Shown one piece after another: positions 13,801 to 22,856 of a stretch of DNA of 53,862 bases (the first letter of the stretch is position 1; each line of letters opens with the position of its first letter). Location: contig JH153160.1 of NCBI GenBank assembly GCA_000226015.1, positions 100,820 through 154,681 on the forward strand. The letters run 5' to 3'. Origin of the DNA: Mnemiopsis leidyi (taxonomy: Eukaryota; Ctenophora; Tentaculata; Lobata; Bolinopsidae). Below the pieces are notes generated by a model. The model made no database searches. It had not been told where the DNA came from and saw only the letters and a list, made by a program, of their open reading frames with translations. The position numbers and the translations under genes are program-made.

Positions 13801-16800
13801 ATTATATGGTGCACTCGCTAGTCATTACGTTCCACCAATTGTCGACACTTACAGTGCGGGCTTAATTTTTCTTGGACCTTATTACAACAGGGTGAAGATT
13901 TGAGCCGAAACTTGGTCAGAGTGTCAGACGAGTCTAATTCGCTCAATCGCTCGGTCTTAACTTAAACACTCCTACTATTACGTTAAACCATTTAGTTAGT
14001 CCGGGTACAATAAAAACATCGTAATAAAAGGATTAACTTTTAAATCGTCATCAAGGAAATGTTAATTGATATTGGATAGTCTTGAAAGTATGCACCTAAA
14101 TTTATGGTTTTTTGCTCAAACTTCCATCAACCAAAACGGCTATTTGACGTAATGATCTTGCAGGAATTTTTTTTGACGCAAAACAGCAAACGGGTCCCCT
14201 AAACTGCAAAATAACTTTGATAAGCTTAATTTCGGGCGAAAAATCCTGGGTATCATTTTCTTTCGATCTGTAAATCTCATCTTTGGAGGAAGAACAGAAT
14301 ATAGTTATGTAAACATCGTAAAGAGTCATTAGATCATACTGTCTTTTCTGACGTTGTACTGGCAGTATAGCAGCAATGTCAGCAGTGTTAAGAGCAAAGA
14401 ATTCTGGATCTTCAATCTTCTTGCAAAACTCCTTGTCCTTCATGTATTCGATCATAAATTCCACCTTTTCAGGCTCGGTAATCCACATCATTGCCCTGCA
14501 AAAAAAGTCTGTTTTCCCAGCACACAAAATCTCAATTACTTCTCTCCACATGTTAATCTTCTCTCTGGATTCTTCCCCATTACAAAGAAGAAACTGTAAC
14601 GCCCAGTAAACCTCTCTCTCGAAACAGGAGTACATTTTACTCTGCACTTTCAGATCAAGAGTGGTTATCCAGGATGTCACTTCAGCTGATATTTTAGCGA
14701 GAATACCGTCCTTTTTTGTATCTGGACACAGTAGCATGTGTAGCAACTGGCATCCCTTGTGATATTTATTTATGCGTTAAGTTTTGTAAGGCATGTAATG
14801 CAGCGGAAAAGCAAAGTTTCTATCAAAAGCTCCAAGTGGTTCAAATTGCTTGGTTTTAAATCCAAGAGTTAGAAAAATCTCATTTGACTTAACGGTTTTC
14901 TATTTCTTTTATTCCAAAAAATAACTCTTATTTACCCATTTAACAGGCTTGACATCTGATCGGTCACTGTCAGTAACATTTAACCAAGCCGAAGATCCCG
15001 TACATAAGTAGGCTCTTGCTAAACTGAATGCTTCCTGATAGTCTACTGTCCTATCCTTCATGACACGGGACCTGTGATCATTTGAATAATTGGTCAGTTT
15101 TAGTTTTATCTGAATTGATGAACATGACAATTTGGATTTGCAACTTAAACCTGATCTTTGTTGTAGATCATCATATTCTCAAGTAAAGAAAAAGCTGCTT
15201 ACCTGCCGCAGAAGGTCAAGTGAAGATACACGATGAAAAACAGGACTAATTTCATGGTTTAATTACAAAACTTTTCCTTGACGAGTTGACAAAAATTCCA
15301 CGGCACCCAGCTTGAAATTTAAAAAGCAACGACACTTTACAGTACAGCGTTAAACGACGATAGAGTTTCAACGCAGTCATTTGTCATAGCTTGATTTTGG
15401 TCTCCATGGCCATCTGCTCACAGCTTGAAAATATATATAACATTATCTATAACCATTTATCCGTTTTTGTGCTGATAATTTTATCACGTGTCTAAGAGTT
15501 CTGCAATTTTTTACAAATTCTATGACAGCATAGACCAATCTACCATAAATCATCATCTCATTGTAACATTCTATACTTTTTCTGCATCGGTAAAATGCTT
15601 GAAATGCAAGACTACGAGAAATTGATGTCGAATTTCCTAAGCGCCATCTTGAAATCCTTTGATTCTACCGATGTATAAGCTTCACGACATAAATTTATTT
15701 TCAAAAAGATTTCCATATCCGAAGTTAGAAAGGTCGGCTATGCAACAAACAGAACCCCTGAACCTCATGTACACTATAAACAGTTTCATCCCATCATCCA
15801 GTCCCTCAAATGTATCTGGATCATTGCTATCATACAAATTGATAAGGTCCTGTCTCGGAGAACAAAATATCCCGCTGTAAATGTCATATAGAGTCCTCAG
15901 ATCATACTGCCTCTTTTCACGATCTCCCGCACGTGATCTTCTTGTCTTGCCGCTTTCCTGGCAGAAACTTGTGTTTTTCATCACGTGAAGCATCATATCA
16001 ACCGTCTCACGTTTACTGACAAACATGGCGAGATTACAGAAGGTACTTTGTGTCTCCGAACAAAACGGCTCTAAAATCTGCTGCCGTATTACGGCGATAT
16101 TCTCTCTGGACTGTTCCCCTTCACAAAGCAAGCGTTTTGCAGCAAAACGTAGCTCTTTCTCCAAGCAACTGTAGATCTCCTTTCTGAAATCGGGATCCCG
16201 TTTGTCCACCCATGACTTGACCTGCCTAAACACACTGAATATCGTCTCTCCCAACTCCACACTGCCAACTTTAGCAGAACCTGATTTACACACTCCAAGC
16301 TGCATCAGTTTTCCGCCCTGGAAACGGGAAAAGTATAGTATAATGTCGTAATATAAAACGTATCATGATAACCTACAATTTGAGCCTACTATGCAGCTAC
16401 TTTACACGGAAACTTAGAAAACCTTGCCTGGTTATTTTAAACTTTAAACACTTAACGATTAAAGAGTTAAAAAAACCTGAATTACAAAATCATTTAAGAT
16501 ACACCTAAAGTAAATGATATAGCAACTTTAATGGAGTAAAGCAGTTTAGTCGAACGTACCCATTTTATGATTCTCACATCCGGGGAATCGTCCTCCTCGT
16601 TATCTAGCCAGGCTCTAGATCCAGTACAGAGATAAGCTCGGATTATAGCCAGGCCCTCCTTAAAGTCTACCGTTCCGTCTTTCATCTTGTCTGTTCGTCT
16701 GATGGTTAAATAATGAAATAGAGATGAAATTGGTGAAAGACAAAAGTGTCTATTCATGATTACTAATTAGTTTACGACTACCTAGGAAGCTTAAAGAAAA

Positions 16801-19800
16801 CTTTAAAATTTTCCAGGTTCCTTCGGGTTCCCGCTCCTACATATTTACCTTGAGAAGATGCTTAAGTTCAGGATAAAGATGTAGATTATTACTTTAAAAA
16901 TCATCCTGTCATTCATCTTAAATAGTTGGATCTCGGCAAAAGACTAAAATGAACTTGACTGGGTGCAGCTTAATACAGCGAGCGATTATAACCGAACTGA
17001 GTCCTTCATGCTAAAACACATTGGCCAGCTGGCGTCAAGCGGCGAAACTTGCCGTAATTTAGCTCTCGACAACAATTTGTCATAAGAACATCGTGTTACA
17101 ATTGTCACATAACTCGCGTTTGTCATGCTGGCGATTTTGGAATGATTTAAACTTTCAGGATATTACTAGCAACTGAGATCAAATTAGATGGACAGGGGTA
17201 CTTTTCGCGGACAAAGTCCGGCTCATTGATAATTGTGAAAAATTTATAGATACTCAATTCGAAACACATTTCTAACTCTAAAATAAAGTACTAATTGATA
17301 ATAAGTTCTATTAACACAAAATCGCAACTAAAATATACATTAATATACATTTCAAACTCTAAGCCAAGGATGTCGGATGAGGTCGGACAGCAAGATTCTG
17401 TCCTCAGGATTGGGGTTGAGACAGCTCCTGATGAAGTTAAGTCTGAGAGTCCTCTCCGAGTAAGAAGGATTCAGCAGCTCCACCTTGCTGAAGGCTAGCA
17501 CATCGTCTCTGTGTTGAAAAGGACAGTCTCCAGCTAGAAGAACGTAGGACACACACCCAATAGCCCACACAGAAGCTTGGAAAGGACGATAGGTTCCGGT
17601 CAGGAAATACTCTGGAGGAATGTAGACGTCAGTCCCACGGAAGTAGTTGTAAGCTTGAGGGGAGAGCTTGGCGGAGGCTCCAAAGTCTATCAGTTTGATC
17701 TGTTTAGTGACTGGATTGTAGAGGATGTTCTCGTCTTTTAGGTCCCGATGGTCGACGTTCTGGAGGGTGAGATAGTAGACCACTTTGACCAACTGTCGGA
17801 TGATGTTGGCGCTGTCCCTGGAAGAGAGGGATATGTTTTTGTCCACGTGGTTAAAGAGGTCCTCAAATCCAGGATCGTACTCCATGACGAGGTACCAAGT
17901 ACCTTTCTCCGAGTCTCTGTAAACCTCCAGGAGATTGATTATGTTAGGGTGAGATAAGGACTCCCAGATTAGCAGTTCGTTTGGCAGATACTCCATCCTG
18001 GTAGGGCAGTGGGTCTTATTAGAGTTGTTCCAGTTGTCCATAATCTTCACAGCTCGGTGTTGGTTTGAGATAAGGTTCCGGCAGAGGTATACAGCGCCGT
18101 AGCCTCCTTCTCCAAGTTGCTGGATTAGCTTGTACTTCCGGTGGAATTCGGGGGCTCTCTGAATCCTTTTCATAGTTTGACAAGTGGTGGTAGTAGAGGG
18201 TTAAAGTAGATCTGGTTACTGGAGGAATCAAATGATCGAGATGATGTTCTGATATCGGAGTCGGTATTTATACTGTTCTCTTCTTTCTGGAATGTGTTCG
18301 ATCCAAGCTTGCCCTGCATGTTGGTGGTGGTCTCATATATCACAGTCACGTGTATCATGCATTTTGAGAAGTTGTCAGGAGGTCACGTGACAAATCGTCA
18401 AGAGAGTACTGAGTAGGAGATCACGTGATACCTGTGCCACGAGATCAAGGTCCTCAAAATTACAATCGGAATTGATGAAGACTTTGGAGATAAGTGAATG
18501 ATGGATCAAAACATTTACTTTTTTATTAGCACAGTAGTACCTCTGTAGTTCGCACCTGCGGTCCCTCTAAGTACAATTTTTTATGTGACCAATTTTTTAT
18601 CCACTTAGGCCGAGAGATTTTCTTGAGGAGGCTTGCCATTGGACGATTATACCAATAAAAGTGTAACGATTTTTGACTGCAATTCCCTTTAAAATGCTCG
18701 AAACCAAAGTAAATAACCCTTAAACAAGTCAAGAGAGTAATAAATTTAGCATTCTATAGTGTAGTACCTGGTCTAACTGAATCAAATCTCAGATTTTTAC
18801 TGAGCCTGACAGTGAGATCTCCGGTACTATCCGAGATACAGAACAAGATACATATTCTGGAAGACATGCAGAAACTAGGAGTGCTGCTGAGACCGATACA
18901 GTTAAACACGGTAAACACGGTAGATAAGCACGAGCTACTGTGGATGTGTATCTCAAACAGTAGCAACAACTATAGGCAGGTATGTGGCTGTGCGGGAGAT
19001 TATTGTAAAAACTTAGTACAGCGTCTTAGCGATGATAAGTGATAAGCCTTGGACACTATTAGAAGCAACATTTTAAATGTTAACATGCTTGTTGTTTGAA
19101 TTTCTGCTTAATCCTTAACATAACCACCCGCCCCATTCCAGGTGGAGCTTCTAATGTCACTGTCAGAGAAACTGGAAGTAAAGAAATGTTACACCTACAC
19201 TAGAATCGCAGAAATAGCGTATCAAAACTCGGGACCTGGCATGTGGGACTTCTGCACCAAGATCTGTGACAGAGCCATCAAAGAAGAATGTCACGAGATA
19301 GTTCCAATCTGTGTGAAACTTCTTAAAAACCCAGATTATCCTGATACCAACTTCAAACAGACTCTCTTCCATTTCGCAATACAACACGTGCCCACGTCCC
19401 AGATCGACGAACTGTTGGACGTTTACCGCAATCTACCCAGCTACGTGGATTCTAGGAAGAGGAGGTTTGAGGATGCGGGGCCTGGTAAAGATGGCCAGAC
19501 TTGCCTCAAGATTCAGCGGATAGTTTCCTACAACGAAGTTATTGGTGAGCAATTCCTTAATGTAACACTATCATATAGTTGAATCTTAGGTAATCTTGCT
19601 TGTAAGTTGTAAGTATAAGTAATAAGTTATCAGTGATTTTGACATTTTCAAGGTTTAAATGCAGATTTCGGGACGTGATGTAAGATGTTAAAGTGTTTAT
19701 TATCTAATAACTTTCTTATCTGTAATCCGTGCTTGTATAGATCTAGAGGAGCGGATCAGTAACGAGGACAAGTTAGAAGAACTGTACTACTGGCTGCTGG

Positions 19801-22555
19801 GCAGGTCCATGTCCCAGACAAACACTCACATCGACAAGATAACGTCTCTAGAACACGTGATCAGCACTGCTCTTCTGGAAGCTTCTCCTGATGTCAAGAT
19901 TATATCTAACAAGATCAGTGATATATTACAAGGTGAAGCTTGTTAAACTGTTTCTTAACCATCATTAAAATCTTGTTACTTGAAATATGCAAGAACTCTT
20001 CCGAGGTCAGCTTGTACACATGACTCACTTATACATTCTTATATATTCCAGGAAATATACTAAAAGAGATGCAAGGTAACATCAACGTTCCACGTTTCAC
20101 CTACGACAAAGCGTACCGACGTGACGTCATTATGAACCTTGCTGAGCAGGAGTCATGTGACTTGTCTGTGTCATTGGGCACTAAGTACAACATGGACATT
20201 TGGGAGATTTACTTCAAGAATTATCAGTACTTGCTTCTTAACGAGATTCAGGTATTACCAGCTTCAGGCATTGTAATCCGAAATTCAACTCCTGCAATCA
20301 AGTTATGAGTAAATCTAATCGGCAAAACCTTGCGGCGACTCAATATTAAATACTCAGTGAGATTCCCCAACCAATGTTGACAATTTGTATTCCTACCAGG
20401 TACCAGATACAGTAAGCAAAACACTGTTAGAAGATAATGATAGATTTAAAGAAAGATGTGGTAGAGACTTGTATCCACTTCTCAGTGGAACTAAGTATAA
20501 CACCCTTGCTACTTACTACACTCTGCTGGACGACTCTGCAAATCTGCGCGCCGTAACAAAGATACGCGCAGCTGTTCCCGGACTCGACTACAAGGAGTTT
20601 CTAGCTGCAGACTCGCCCGAGTCTCAACTAAGCTTACTTGAACCGCTCCTTAAAAGTGGTATGTAGCACTGTTACCATGGTAACCTTTATTTTCTAGACG
20701 ATAGTTTATCAGATTTGTATGATATTTGAGGATGGTCTAGGTTTTACAATCTGCTCGCTCAGTATGTAACTGTTCCCCTGGACACAACAACTCCCTTTTC
20801 AGGTAATGTGCACGTAGTTGGGAAGATAGGTCCCAACATCCACACATCCCTGACTAAAAGTGCCGTGTTTTACTGCTACTCTCGCAAATACTTCTTTTTC
20901 GGAGAAGGTAAAACTGTCACCACTCACTCCGAGAGATGGGACAAAGTGCGGGAAATGTTACAGTTCTTGGAACAATCTGACTTAGACAGACTTGTCCGGG
21001 ATATTTGTCTGTCCTCCGACTACAGCATCGAGATGAAACTTCGACTGAGGATAAGTCAGGATCACCATCAGATCCACAAATTCTTGGAGGATTTCTCCGT
21101 GGAACTGTTTGACAAGTACAAGGACACGTACTTCCAGAGCTATCTGAAGGGATTTGAGGATGAGGAGGTGTTGGATGTGGTGATGATGGGGATGTGGCTG
21201 GACCAATCTGCGTGTGTGGATGTGAGCAGGTTATTGAAAATTAGGGGGGAAGTGATGAGTGTCGAGGAGTTTGGTGATAAAACTATTCAGTTTTTGTTGG
21301 ATGGGAGGAAGGTTCCTGAAGTTGTTGTCCTGCAAGAGGAAATTCAGAATCTCATCCAGGTTTGAGTTATTCTTTTATCGCATATTTTCCTTTTTATATT
21401 CTAGCTGAAGTCAAAATAAAAAGTTAGAAAAGGCAATTCATGTCTGTACAAAACTAGTCCATATTCTGTACACACATTATGACAAAGAAATGTTCCCACC
21501 TACACTCTACAGGTCGAAGAGAGGGATCTATTTGAGACCCTCATCAAAAACTCCAACCACGTGTTACCTCAACAAACTATAATCGAGAAACTAAAAGTAG
21601 TGTGCAGTGTGACTAACCTCCGCGAGGGTGTGTTAGAGAACATAATCTGGGCTCTGGAGAAGTATCTGACAGCTGAAAACGACATGGAACTACTGGTCTT
21701 CTTCAAGACAAAGCCACTGGTAGACCAACACTGGCCCGGAACTGACATTCAGCCAGGATGTGTCCTGGATGATGCGTTTTACTCGGCCCTCTGTCAGCCT
21801 GTAAAAGACCTGGTTAGGTGTCGGGTATTGTTTGAGGTTATCAAGCTGTGGAGTGTTGTGGAAGTCAGGGAACTTTGGGTAACACAACTAGTTCTCACCG
21901 TCTCAAGGTTTGTGTCAGCGGAAGTTCTTTATCCTTTAATCCCTTAATCCTTTATTTTGTCGTCTCAGATTAGGTTAAGTTTTTGACGATTTTTGTCGAT
22001 TGATAAAATTGTTATGTCATGTAGTGTGTACCTATATCAGTATAATTCAGTAATCGCTGTAGTGCTTTTACATAATTTATTTCTGATTTCAGGTTGCCGG
22101 ATGAAGTAAAATCTCTTCACGAGACGGACATAAGTAAACTTCTGCTGGACATAGTTCAATCCCAAACGCCTCAAAATGTGTCTGAAGATGCTATTTTGTC
22201 CTACTCCAAAGAGTTCTCGACCCCCTTATCTCATATCTTGATACTATCTTCTAGTTACGACGACATTATATTCGATATCATACCAGATATTACCCTAAAG
22301 GATCTAGAAAACAAAACACTGTTAGATCTCGTCATTGACAAGGAAGTTTACCTACAATTAGTAAACACCGAGCTATACCCGCTCATAGCAAGAGATTTGA
22401 CAAAGGAAAGTCGGACTTTGGACTTTGTCAAGGAGGCCGCATCTAAACTTAAGGACGCTGGCAATGTTTTGGAAGGACTAAGCTTGCTCGCTCAGTATAC
22501 GAAGTCTAGTTACAGCACTTTCCTGTCGTACAAGAGTTTTATGTCTTGGCGATAG
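1877..22555 (+). CDS. NBAS: NBAS (NRZ/syntaxin-18 tether subunit), 21 coding exons, about 1,919 aa
   Basis: Exons: 1877-2495, 2634-2881, 3116-3307, 3453-3716, 3902-4023, 4321-4681, 4792-4907, 5390-5548, 5841-6075, 6309-6545, 6734-6858, 7411-7630, 7960-8132, 18760-18979, 19142-19544, 19741-19932, 20052-20251, 20400-20658, 20803-21359, 21513-21907, 22093-22555. Every junction keeps phase and all introns are GT-AG. The family partners RINT1 and ZW10 in Golgi-to-ER retrograde tethering and has a reported role in nonsense-mediated decay. Seen: an N-terminal beta-propeller-like region (DAGWWSEDIVAML matches the family's DVNWWADS), then NKEYGEAILLANKFGLD and YNTLATYYTLLDD of the Sec39 region, and a C-terminal LLVFFKTKPLV-like stretch. 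At about 1,919 aa it is shorter than human NBAS (about 2,370). The start ATG follows an acceptor-like GGCAG, so a 5' noncoding exon is possible. Exon 6 carries an acidic Asn/Glu-rich insert near 4330-4420. Confidence 0.93.
5005..5110. repeat. Short tandem repeat (CATAGTACACTAG unit)
   Basis: About seven 13-bp units of CATAGTACACTAG, degenerating toward the right, lie in NBAS intron 7 (4908-5389). No coding content is seen. Confidence 0.85.
5680..5886. repeat. Tandem repeat spanning the NBAS intron 8 / exon 9 border
   Basis: Three to four units of about 50-60 bp, each reading CCAGATCTAGAGATACC then TGCTAACCTAGCATCTC. The last unit includes the first 45 bases of exon 9 (5841 onward). Earlier units near 5738 and 5790 repeat the same acceptor-like CCCAG/CCAG followed by GA. 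Confidence 0.8.
8502..8534. repeat. Perfect 14-bp inverted repeat (hairpin)
   Basis: AATAATCCTCTAAT, a GAGAA loop, then ATTAGAGGATTATT. It lies 150 bp past the GPCR stop codon in GPCR orientation. It could be a small palindromic insertion or a 3' UTR structure. Confidence 0.8.
8687..9607 (-). CDS. Class A (rhodopsin-like) orphan GPCR, intronless, 306 aa
   Basis: A single uninterrupted frame with seven hydrophobic helices, roughly at residues 13-36, 47-69, 107-130, 142-162, 195-217, 240-262 and 272-297. Seen: an NTT glycosylation sequon and two Cys in the first extracellular loop, CRW at the place of the class A DRY motif at the end of TM3, a basic RRKKKIKSTIK stretch before TM6, and NPLVY (NPxxY) in TM7. 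These support a G-protein-coupled receptor in the plasma membrane; the ligand cannot be inferred. The loss of the Asp of DRY is common among divergent invertebrate receptors. It is the 3'-most nested gene of the NBAS intron, 316 bp from the nearest cysteine-rich paralogue. A partial copy of its 5' end lies at 11790-11887. Confidence 0.85.
   Translation of the reverse strand: MAMFSDGGLSSPDIFISASITLVSLVSICLSPFVFRHNYLKKQSIARVLYLILSSQDFISSIVLSANFVTGVVGPKEAQCIISHNTTFCEKNYFEYVRVATLSEKLIGCWVWFLSTTPMCTTCVLAVCRWYQISFPFRFLRRWVVGVVVAVFWLFLAITLHIDLIGDTPENPTLMVIPIQTAWNYNPRLLMKIAHYQLEDILIILLTSIAILASILTARKILQSQVFQEDEERRKKKIKSTIKIGLLNLGNCAIIGVLASFSVVTKNTPSQFGILQMTFCILPILQSSFNPLVYILMTKDVFKPSS
9924..11058 (-). 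CDS. Secreted cysteine-rich proprotein-like gene, paralogue A (276 aa)
   Basis: Not recognised. Exons on the minus strand: 11058-10985 (signal peptide MEISSRIRIALLILGLCL...), 10814-10679, 10544-9924. Phases are 2 then 0, as in paralogues B-D. Exon 2 encodes TFDFKEGFNLMHTYICTGS...W ending at LIKW. Exon 3 carries SCLEEKL...LLCLGD, a cysteine ladder, then PEKRQYDLATLYKVY, FC, and a terminal GPFCCIADL. There are eight Cys before the KR and three after it in the predicted mature region. The first intron appears to use a GC donor (AACAG|GCAAGT). KR before QYDL looks like a convertase site, but unlike B-D it lacks the Arg at -4 (PEKR). Function unknown. Confidence 0.75.
11059..12450. other. Intergenic stretch between paralogues A and B
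   Basis: AT-rich. It holds the GPCR-like remnant at 11790-11887. Two plus-strand frames (11145-11366 and 11385-11591) have no signal or family features that I can support. Nothing else is recognised. Confidence 0.6.
11790..11887 (-). pseudogene. Fragment resembling the 5' end of the GPCR gene
   Basis: On the minus strand the segment reads ...CCGCGGAGTGTGGATTAG, then ATGTTTAGTGATGGGGG, translating MFSDGGLSS then T. The intact receptor starts MAMFSDGGLSSPDIF and its upstream bases (about 9607-9650) are similar, including ACTCCGCGGA. Similarity covers roughly 90 bp and then fades; no helices follow in frame. Best read as a duplicated first-exon or promoter relic. Confidence 0.6.
12452..13610 (-). 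CDS. Secreted cysteine-rich proprotein-like gene, paralogue B (275 aa)
   Basis: Exons: 13610-13534 (signal peptide MNALFVWAKITMVLCISL...), 13326-13185, 13060-12452. Exon 2 encodes MRDKTVDLEEGF, RAYLCTGS and ends VKPVKW. Exon 3 starts GCRLLHMMLC and contains RSKR|QYDLMTLYDVY, VFC and GPVCCFA. RSKR is a full furin-type RxKR site. Eleven Cys are in the predicted mature region (8 + 3). The stop codon TAA lies inside an AATAAA hexamer (minus strand 12456-12451), so the poly(A) signal may overlap the end of the frame. It is closest to C in exon 2 and in the cysteine pattern. Function unknown. Confidence 0.77.
13611..14101. other. Intergenic stretch between paralogues B and C
   Basis: AT-rich, with no supportable frame or repeat. 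It would hold the B promoter (adjacent to 13610) and the C 3' end. Confidence 0.5.
14102..15255 (-). CDS. Secreted cysteine-rich proprotein-like gene, paralogue C (280 aa)
   Basis: Exons: 15255-15203 (signal peptide MKLVLFFIVYLHLTFCG), 15071-14936, 14755-14102. Exon 2 encodes MKDRTVDYQEAF, RAYLCTGSSAWL and ends VKPVKW. Exon 3 begins GCQLLHMLLC, then SCFERE, LLCNGEESREKI, and RQKR|QYDLMTLYDVY followed by IFC and GPVCCFA. The cleavage motif is a complete RxKR. The C-terminal tail after CC is about 30 residues and basic, longer than in the others. Eleven mature cysteines. The acceptor of exon 3 is AAG, as in B. Confidence 0.77.
15256..15681. other. Intergenic stretch between paralogues C and D
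   Basis: AT-rich with no recognised frame. It probably contains the C promoter and the D 3' UTR. Confidence 0.5.
15682..16916 (-). CDS. Secreted cysteine-rich proprotein-like gene, paralogue D (280 aa)
   Basis: Exons: 16916-16849 (signal peptide MNDRMIFKVIIYIFILNL...), 16698-16560, 16317-15682. Exon 2 encodes MKDGTVDFKEGL, RAYLCTGSRAWL and ends VRIIKW. Exon 3 begins GGKLMQLGVC, then SCLEKEL, LLCEGEQSREN, REKR|QYDLRTLYDIY, IFC and GSVCCIADL. It has one cysteine fewer (10): the Cys that opens exon 3 in B and C is Gly here. It is the most upstream member of the array in transcription direction and shares a CCIADL ending with A, so the array may have grown by more than simple neighbour copying. 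Confidence 0.77.
16917..17351. other. Intergenic stretch between paralogue D and the kinase
   Basis: AT-rich; nothing recognised. It holds the D promoter and the kinase 3' end. Confidence 0.5.
17352..18173 (-). CDS. PIM-like serine/threonine protein kinase, intronless, 273 aa
   Basis: The whole frame is one kinase domain: Gly-loop GEGGYG (residues 21-26), catalytic-pair Lys in AVKIMD (43), HRDLKDENILYN (about 139-151), LIDFGASAKL, then RGTDVYIPPEYF as the activation/P+1 region, an ASVWAIGC helix and a final RHPWLRV. HRDLKDEN, the 'GT-VY-PPE' wording and CPFQHRDDV match the PIM family best; all catalytic residues are present, so it should be active. The substrate is unknown. It has no introns, while neighbours have several, which suggests a retrocopy. 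The ATG overlaps the stop codon of an upstream ORF (ATGA). Another CAMK-like family cannot be fully excluded. Confidence 0.85.
   Translation of the reverse strand: MKRIQRAPEFHRKYKLIQQLGEGGYGAVYLCRNLISNQHRAVKIMDNWNNSNKTHCPTRMEYLPNELLIWESLSHPNIINLLEVYRDSEKGTWYLVMEYDPGFEDLFNHVDKNISLSSRDSANIIRQLVKVVYYLTLQNVDHRDLKDENILYNPVTKQIKLIDFGASAKLSPQAYNYFRGTDVYIPPEYFLTGTYRPFQASVWAIGCVSYVLLAGDCPFQHRDDVLAFSKVELLNPSYSERTLRLNFIRSCLNPNPEDRILLSDLIRHPWLRV
18170..18358 (-). promoter_or_regulatory. Upstream ORF (62 codons) overlapping the kinase start (ATGA)
   Basis: The frame starts ATGATACACGTGACTGTG at 18358 and ends CTATGA, so its TGA (18172-18170) overlaps the kinase ATG (18173-18171). The peptide is low-complexity, Ser/Asn-rich and looks like no protein. 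If transcribed with the kinase it would favour termination-reinitiation control. Confidence 0.45.
18347..18427. promoter_or_regulatory. Cluster of three CACGTG E-boxes upstream of the kinase
   Basis: CACGTG occurs at 18347-18352, 18384-18389 (in GGTCACGTGAC) and 18422-18427 (in ATCACGTGAT). Extended GTCACGTGAC is the preferred site of MITF/TFE/USF-type bHLH-ZIP factors in animals. The first site lies inside the upstream ORF. Confidence 0.5.
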
Positions 22556-22670
22556 GCTTTCTGGGTTGCATGTTTGAGATTGTTTTGTTTGGTTTTCATT
22601 ATGATATTTTGTATAGAATGAATGCTTTCATGGGTTTTGATTGACAACTTAAGATAATCTTTCTTGATTC

Positions 22671-22676
22671 ATTAAA
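22671..22676 (+). other. Likely NBAS poly(A) signal (ATTAAA)
   Basis: ATTAAA lies 115 bp after the NBAS stop, in a T-rich 3' region. The next gene starts at 22857, so the 3' UTR must be short. Confidence 0.5.
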
Positions 22677-22856
22677 AGCTTGTATGTAATTTATCTTTTT
22701 ACACTATTTGAGTCAATTATTCGCCTTAATTGAACATCATAAAATCATCCTTTCACTTACTAAGAAGTCTCCGCATTCTAAAAATCATGCAATATAGTCC
22801 CAACCGTCTAGAAACGAAATTCTGAACGTTCTAACCCAAACTTACCAGGTAGCAAG

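Larger units (their letters stand above)
8133..18759 (+). other. NBAS intron 13 (10.6 kb), host of six opposite-strand genes
   Basis: The left exon ends GTC AG at 8132 and the right exon begins with T at 18760, so the phase (2 then 1) joins cleanly to a serine. The protein on both sides follows the NBAS order (FVELYFQSATDI..., then LSEIQNKIHIL...), so no exon is needed between them. All nested genes lie on the minus strand. The other NBAS introns are about 90-450 bp. Confidence 0.85.

Noticed and set aside
17748..17957. Plus-strand frame over the kinase
   Set aside because: Shadow of the kinase coding strand.
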